A DNA stretch of 64,000 nt from Bacteroidaceae bacterium (GTDB lineage Bacteria > Bacteroidota > Bacteroidia > Bacteroidales > Bacteroidaceae): positions 16,841 to 80,840 of the forward strand of contig JAGCPB010000078.1 of NCBI GenBank assembly GCA_017642425.1. The letters are read 5' to 3'. Of the stretch, positions 60,446 to 64,000 are shown piece after piece; within the stretch, counting starts at the first letter, position 1; each line of letters begins with the position of its first letter. A program made the translations under genes and the position numbers. Under the pieces are notes generated by a model that saw only the letters and a list, made by a program, of their open reading frames with translations, was not told where the DNA came from and did not search any database.

Positions 60446-61828
60446 TCATCGTATCACGCCGGAGCCGAGCATCTCATCGTCAGCTGCGTACCAGACTGCA
60501 AACTGTCCGGGAGTGATGCCGCGCTGCGGCTCGTCAAAGAGGATGTAGAGGCCCGATGCGCGCTGTATGAGCCAGGCGTTCTGTAACGGTTGGCGATATC
60601 GTATGCGCACGCGGTAACGCCTAATCTCGCCCTCCTGCATCTTTAAATCCTGACGTATCCAATGAATATCGTTGGGGTCTATGCACAAGCAACTTCGTGA
60701 AAGCCCCGGGTGAGTGTGACCTTCGCCTGCATACACGGTATTGCTCTCAATATCAGTGGCTATCACAAACAGAGAATCATCGTGTCCGCCCACGTTGAGT
60801 CCGTGGCGCTGGCCGATGGTAAAGAACTGTGCGCCGTCATGCGTACCTATTATCTTGCCCCAGGGGTTGGCCTTGTATCGGGTTTTCTTAACGTGCTTTC
60901 GGCCTGAGCGATAAGTCTCGGTTATGAACTTTATGGAATCGTAACGGTACGGAGTGGCCAGCCGTTCAAATGTTCCGTCGTCCAATGCAGCAATCTTGTC
61001 AGGGTCATAGCTGTTGGAGCTGAGTGTGTCGGTGCACTTGTCTTCGCTTATGTATCCTGTTACCAGATTGGCCTGCACTCCACCCACGGTAAGGCCTGAA
61101 AGCGTCTCCTGCTGGAACCTGTAATGCGGATTGTTAGTGTAGAAATCAGGATAAACCTCCACTATATTGCCTTCCACACTCTTGAGCTTCTGCTTAAGAA
61201 ATTCCGGCAGATCCACCTTGCCCACAAAACAGATTCCCTGAGAGTCTTTCTTGGTGGCCGATGGAAGGCCTGCATCGGCTGCAATCTGACGGACCTCTTT
61301 CTTGAGTAGATGGCCTATCGGGAAGAGGGCCTTAGAAAGCTGTTCCTGGTTAAGCTGACACAGAAAATAGCTCTGGTCCTTGCCGGGATCAACACCCTCA
61401 AATATGCGATAGATGGGTTTGCCGTCAGGGCTTTCTATGGTCTCCTTGCGGCAGTAATGCCCCGTGGCAACCATATCGGCCCCAAGCTTAAGCGCGGCAT
61501 CCATGAACGCATCAAACTTTATCTCGCGGTTGCACAGTACATCGGGATTTGGTGTGCGGCCCTGCTCATACTCACTGAACATGTAGTCCACAACGCGGCG
61601 GCGGTACTCATCACTCAGGTCCACAAAATGGAACGGTATGCCTATCTTCTTGGCCACCATCTCGGCCACCAGGCGGTCCTCCTCCCACTCGCAGTCACCG
61701 TGCAGCGTGCCCTCGGTATCGTGCCAGTTCTGCATGAACATGGCAAAAACATCATAGCCCTGCTGCTTGAGCAACAGAGCCGCTACGCTGGAATCAACAC
61801 CTCCAGAAAGGCCGATGCACACTTTCAT
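60446..61828 (-). CDS. mnmA: tRNA-specific 2-thiouridylase MnmA with about 95-residue insertion
   Basis: A 460-residue protein from ATG 61826-61828; the longer frame reads through the promoter. It thiolates U34 of Lys, Glu and Gln tRNAs. Marks: PP-loop GLSGGVDSSVA (6-16), NPDVLCNREIKF with catalytic Cys99, ATGHYC, and DSQGICFVG with the second Cys. Ordinary MnmA is about 360-370 residues. Here the segment between NIVEV (about 225) and GTHDGAQFFTIGQRHG (about 325) is about 95 residues longer, containing YPDFYTNNPHYRFQQETLSG and RKHVKKTRYKANPWG. Core motifs are intact, so it should be active. The insertion could be a tRNA-contacting addition in a Bacteroidales paralogue. Confidence 0.92.
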   Translation of the reverse strand: MKVCIGLSGGVDSSVAALLLKQQGYDVFAMFMQNWHDTEGTLHGDCEWEEDRLVAEMVAKKIGIPFHFVDLSDEYRRRVVDYMFSEYEQGRTPNPDVLCNREIKFDAFMDAALKLGADMVATGHYCRKETIESPDGKPIYRIFEGVDPGKDQSYFLCQLNQEQLSKALFPIGHLLKKEVRQIAADAGLPSATKKDSQGICFVGKVDLPEFLKQKLKSVEGNIVEVYPDFYTNNPHYRFQQETLSGLTVGGVQANLVTGYISEDKCTDTLSSNSYDPDKIAALDDGTFERLATPYRYDSIKFITETYRSGRKHVKKTRYKANPWGKIIGTHDGAQFFTIGQRHGLNVGGHDDSLFVIATDIESNTVYAGEGHTHPGLSRSCLCIDPNDIHWIRQDLKMQEGEIRRYRVRIRYRQPLQNAWLIQRASGLYILFDEPQRGITPGQFAVWYAADDEMLGSGVIR

Positions 61829-61832
61829 GCTG

Positions 61833-61840
61833 CAAAGGTA
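61833..61840 (-). promoter_or_regulatory. -7 box of mnmA
   Basis: On the minus strand TACCTTTG matches TAnnTTTG exactly but ends only 4 bases before the ATG, so the message would be leaderless or nearly so. No TTG at the -33 spacing; that position lies in the palindrome at 61844-61884. Confidence 0.5.
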
Positions 61841-61843
61841 AAC

Positions 61844-61884
61844 AAAAACGTGCAAAAGGGGACAGGCCCCTTTTGCACGTTTTT
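61844..61884 (-). terminator. Palindromic terminator upstream of mnmA
   Basis: Perfect 18-bp arms (61844-61861 and 61867-61884) with a 5-base loop; the minus-strand arm ends in five T, followed by GTTTACC. It would terminate the lipoprotein gene ending at 61901. The centre (AGGGGACAGGCCCCTT) resembles the REP-like elements but lacks the full core. Confidence 0.75.
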
Positions 61885-61900
61885 TGAATCTGCCAAATCG

Positions 61901-63529
61901 TTATTTGGTTTTGGCTTTTACTATGGTCATATTACGTCCAAACAGACCTCCGTATGCTTTGACGTCAGATACTAAGGCAAAGGTGAATCTTTCCAGTTCC
62001 AGCTTGCGCTCACTTAAGACCTCGCTGTCCATCTGCCACCATTCATAACCTTCTGTGAGTCTAAGTGTCTCAGGGTCAAGATTGCCGGCTTCCCAGCTCC
62101 AGCTCTCTGCATTACCGGTCCGTGCGTTATAGCCTTCTCTGAGACTGAAGTTGATGACACCTCCTTCATGAGTGTATGAGCCCTTGAACTGTTCACCCCA
62201 GGCAATGATGTAAAACTCGACCTCGTTCTCATAGAAGAAATAAACTATTCCATAATCGGCCTCTTCCTCACCCATTAATCCATTCCAACGGCCTGTTGAA
62301 ACTTTTTTGTCAAATGCGCCGTTGGACCTGTACCATACATCTCCGGTGGGATATAAATCACCCGTAGACTCATCGATATACGCCCAGGTCATAACGTCTC
62401 CTTCTATAGTAATCTGAAATTTAGACTCTTGGTCATAGACAAGGATACCGTCTTCATAAGTGAAATTGAAACTTTCATCCCACATTAAGCCTGTGCCGTT
62501 TGAATTGAGTGTAAGTGTACCATAGGGATTTGCCAGATCATTTACCCAGGTTCCATAGATGGAGTTACCGGTAATGTCACCATCACCACCCTGATTGCCA
62601 CCACCTTGGTTGCCGTTTTCCGTGGGCTCGGACGGCTGGGGAAGTTTGGAATTATCCTGTTTGGTATATATGACAGTTTCTCCTTGTTCTATAGCCTTCA
62701 ACTGTCCGTTTTCTATTTCAACCGTCATGCTTGTGCTTGCATTGATGGTTAATTCTATCTTGCCGGTAGTCAGGTTACCCTCTAAGATTTTGTATGCTCC
62801 GCTGGTTATTATTGCACGCTGCGGGTATTCACCATTAGGACCCGATAACAACATATTGCTGGTAGCTACATACGTATAATCATCAAAGAAATATATTGCT
62901 GCCACAAATTTTATGTCATACCCGGAGTCTGACATCGTACCTCCGTATGAGTACCAACCCGATATGGTCTTGTTTGCATATGCAGTCGGCAAGAAGGCCT
63001 CCAAGCCATTATTCTGGTTATTGCCACCACCCTGGTTGTTATTTCCGGTGGGATCAGTAGCCTTGGGGAGTTTTGCGTTATCCTGCTTGATGAATACCTC
63101 ATCTCCCATCTCCGTAGTAAGCTTGCCGTCTTTTATTACTACGGTCATTGTGCCGCCATCAGCAATCACGACCTGAGCCTTACCGTTGGTATAGTCACCC
63201 TCAATCAAACTATATTGACCTACAGCCTCTATCTCACGCTCGGGGCTACGGCCGTCCTCTTTTGAATAGACCTTGTTCTTGGTCACCACAAAAGTGTTGT
63301 CCTTAAACAAAAATACAGCCTCAGTCTTGGTCTTGTCCTTATCCTTCTCAGTCCAAGAATACCACGCGGCTATTTCCTTATCGGCATAAGCCTTTGGAAA
63401 GAAAGCCACATCACCAGAAACGTTTTCCTCTGAATCATCAACAAGATCTTCCAGTTCTTCACATGATGTGTAGGTCAGGCTGAACATAACTGCTGCAACC
63501 AGTCCTACAAGGAACTTAAACTTTTTCAT
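61901..63529 (-). CDS. Lipoprotein with duplicated beta domain and lipocalin-like end
   Basis: A 542-residue protein from ATG 63527-63529; lipobox LTYTSC (Cys23) followed by EELEDLVDDSEEN, an acidic surface-export-type sequence. Two homologous domains of about 135 residues follow: FFPKAYADKEIAAWYS ... VFIKQDNAKLPK and FLPTAYANKTISGWYS ... VIYTKQDNSKLPQ. They are joined by Asn/Gly linkers (NNNQGGGNNQNN). The last 230 residues (GTWVNDLANPYGTLTLNSNG) look like a lipocalin-type single beta barrel. No enzyme motif seen. Possible cell-surface binding protein; function unknown. A weak -7 box (TATGTTTA on the minus strand, 63566-63573) precedes it. Confidence 0.75.
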   Translation of the reverse strand: MKKFKFLVGLVAAVMFSLTYTSCEELEDLVDDSEENVSGDVAFFPKAYADKEIAAWYSWTEKDKDKTKTEAVFLFKDNTFVVTKNKVYSKEDGRSPEREIEAVGQYSLIEGDYTNGKAQVVIADGGTMTVVIKDGKLTTEMGDEVFIKQDNAKLPKATDPTGNNNQGGGNNQNNGLEAFLPTAYANKTISGWYSYGGTMSDSGYDIKFVAAIYFFDDYTYVATSNMLLSGPNGEYPQRAIITSGAYKILEGNLTTGKIELTINASTSMTVEIENGQLKAIEQGETVIYTKQDNSKLPQPSEPTENGNQGGGNQGGDGDITGNSIYGTWVNDLANPYGTLTLNSNGTGLMWDESFNFTYEDGILVYDQESKFQITIEGDVMTWAYIDESTGDLYPTGDVWYRSNGAFDKKVSTGRWNGLMGEEEADYGIVYFFYENEVEFYIIAWGEQFKGSYTHEGGVINFSLREGYNARTGNAESWSWEAGNLDPETLRLTEGYEWWQMDSEVLSERKLELERFTFALVSDVKAYGGLFGRNMTIVKAKTK

Positions 63530-63839
63530 AATCTCATAAAGCATTAATAAGACAATAATTAGCCGTAAACATAGCAATTATTTTTTATAAAATACGCATA
63601 AAAACAAAAAAAGCCGCCATCGGCGACCTTTTTTCATGTGGAGCATACAAGAACATTTGGCAAGAAACTATCGGAATATATTTTGGGCATAAATTATTGA
63701 TATTGATATAATTCCCCAAAAACTTATTCCGAGGAGTTCCGAGGGATTAGGAAATTATTAGTACCACGTTCCAATAACTATTGTATCTATAGACGGGGCG
63801 AAAACACCTATTTAGATATCCAACAAGCTTTTTTACATA
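63530..63839. other. 310-base AT-rich non-coding stretch
   Basis: It holds the weak lipoprotein-gene promoter, one hairpin (63606-63634), and about 200 bases (63640-63839) in which I see no convincing ORF, repeat or RNA structure. Confidence 0.5.
63606..63634. terminator. Probable bidirectional terminator hairpin
   Basis: A-run, GCCG-CCAT-CGGC stem, then T-run. It could terminate the minus-strand gene ending at 63840, about 200 bases upstream of it, or plus-strand transcripts. Confidence 0.4.
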
Positions 63840-64000
63840 TTACGCATTCTGTGTACGGGGATAATGCCATAATGCTTTTCTAAAATACCAAACCGAGAAT
63901 CCGATAATAGGCAATAGAATTATGAGCATGACATAGAGCCATCTGCCGAGTATTCTGGAATGGATCACATCAGTTATTGCCAGAACATCCATTAAAAGAA
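63840..64000 (-). CDS. Small membrane protein, C-terminal end only (partial)
   Basis: An open frame of 53 codons reaches the right edge and ends with TAA at 63840-63842. It reads DVLAITDVIHSRILGRW, then one hydrophobic segment (LYVMLIILLPIIGFSVWYF) and a basic tail (RKALWHYPRTQNA). The W-x-x-x-x-I-x-x-x-P-x-I-G pattern recalls the short PLDc_N membrane domain, but this is uncertain. The N-terminus is beyond the window. Confidence 0.5.
   Translation of the reverse strand, partial: LLMDVLAITDVIHSRILGRWLYVMLIILLPIIGFSVWYFRKALWHYPRTQNA

Noticed and set aside
63640-63839. Possible small RNA or ORF near the right edge
   Set aside because: No strong hairpin, promoter or ORF over about 15 codons with a start signal was seen.

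Overview
The window comes from a Bacteroidales genome, probably gut or oral Bacteroides or Prevotella; the genus cannot be fixed. The evidence is SusC/SusD pairs, Mfa/FimA-type fimbrillins, a DUF5119 protein, a Bacteroidetes-style V-type ATPase operon with a DUF2764 subunit, a GT3-type glycogen synthase, Bacteroidetes -7 promoter boxes (TAnnTTTG) and weak Shine-Dalgarno sites. No rRNA, tRNA, CRISPR array, transposase or phage gene was seen.

Region 1 (1-22910, minus strand) is a surface-fimbria locus of twelve genes read right to left. The order is a DUF5119 lipoprotein, a 66-residue membrane peptide, nine different fimbrillin-like lipoproteins, and a secreted protein of at least 2891 residues that runs off the left edge. 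The giant is built from about forty Y/F-G-G motifs. Two of the fimbrillins carry thrombospondin-type-3-like Asp-rich repeats just before their last strand. A 7-TM/AraC regulator (23186-24397) is transcribed divergently from the head of the locus. This locus is the best candidate in the window for an undescribed system.

Region 2 (24561-32052, plus) is a V-type ATPase operon: E, DUF2764, A, B, D, I, K. The K subunit carries residues that match the Enterococcus hirae Na+ site. REP-like palindromes lie across the end of the B gene and inside the reading frame of the I gene.

Region 3 (32141-56024) is a polysaccharide-utilisation locus around one regulator. The minus arm holds susC, susD, a surface glycan-binding-type lipoprotein, a BACON/HExxH metallopeptidase, a GH127/146-type enzyme and a second HExxH metallopeptidase. 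The plus arm holds GH97, GH127, GH51 and a CotH-like lipoprotein. The regulator (45369-48017) has the sensor and AraC output of a hybrid two-component system but no kinase or receiver. A shared motif lies in front of both arms. The enzyme set points to arabinose-rich plant glycans, possibly arabinosylated hydroxyproline-rich glycoproteins.

Region 4 (56110-64000) holds a glycogen synthase/alpha-glucan phosphorylase pair, a long MnmA tRNA thiolase, a lipoprotein with an internal duplication, a 310-base non-coding stretch, and the end of a small membrane protein. Several palindromes, some sharing the core GGGACGGTTCT, are scattered from 29 to 62 kb.
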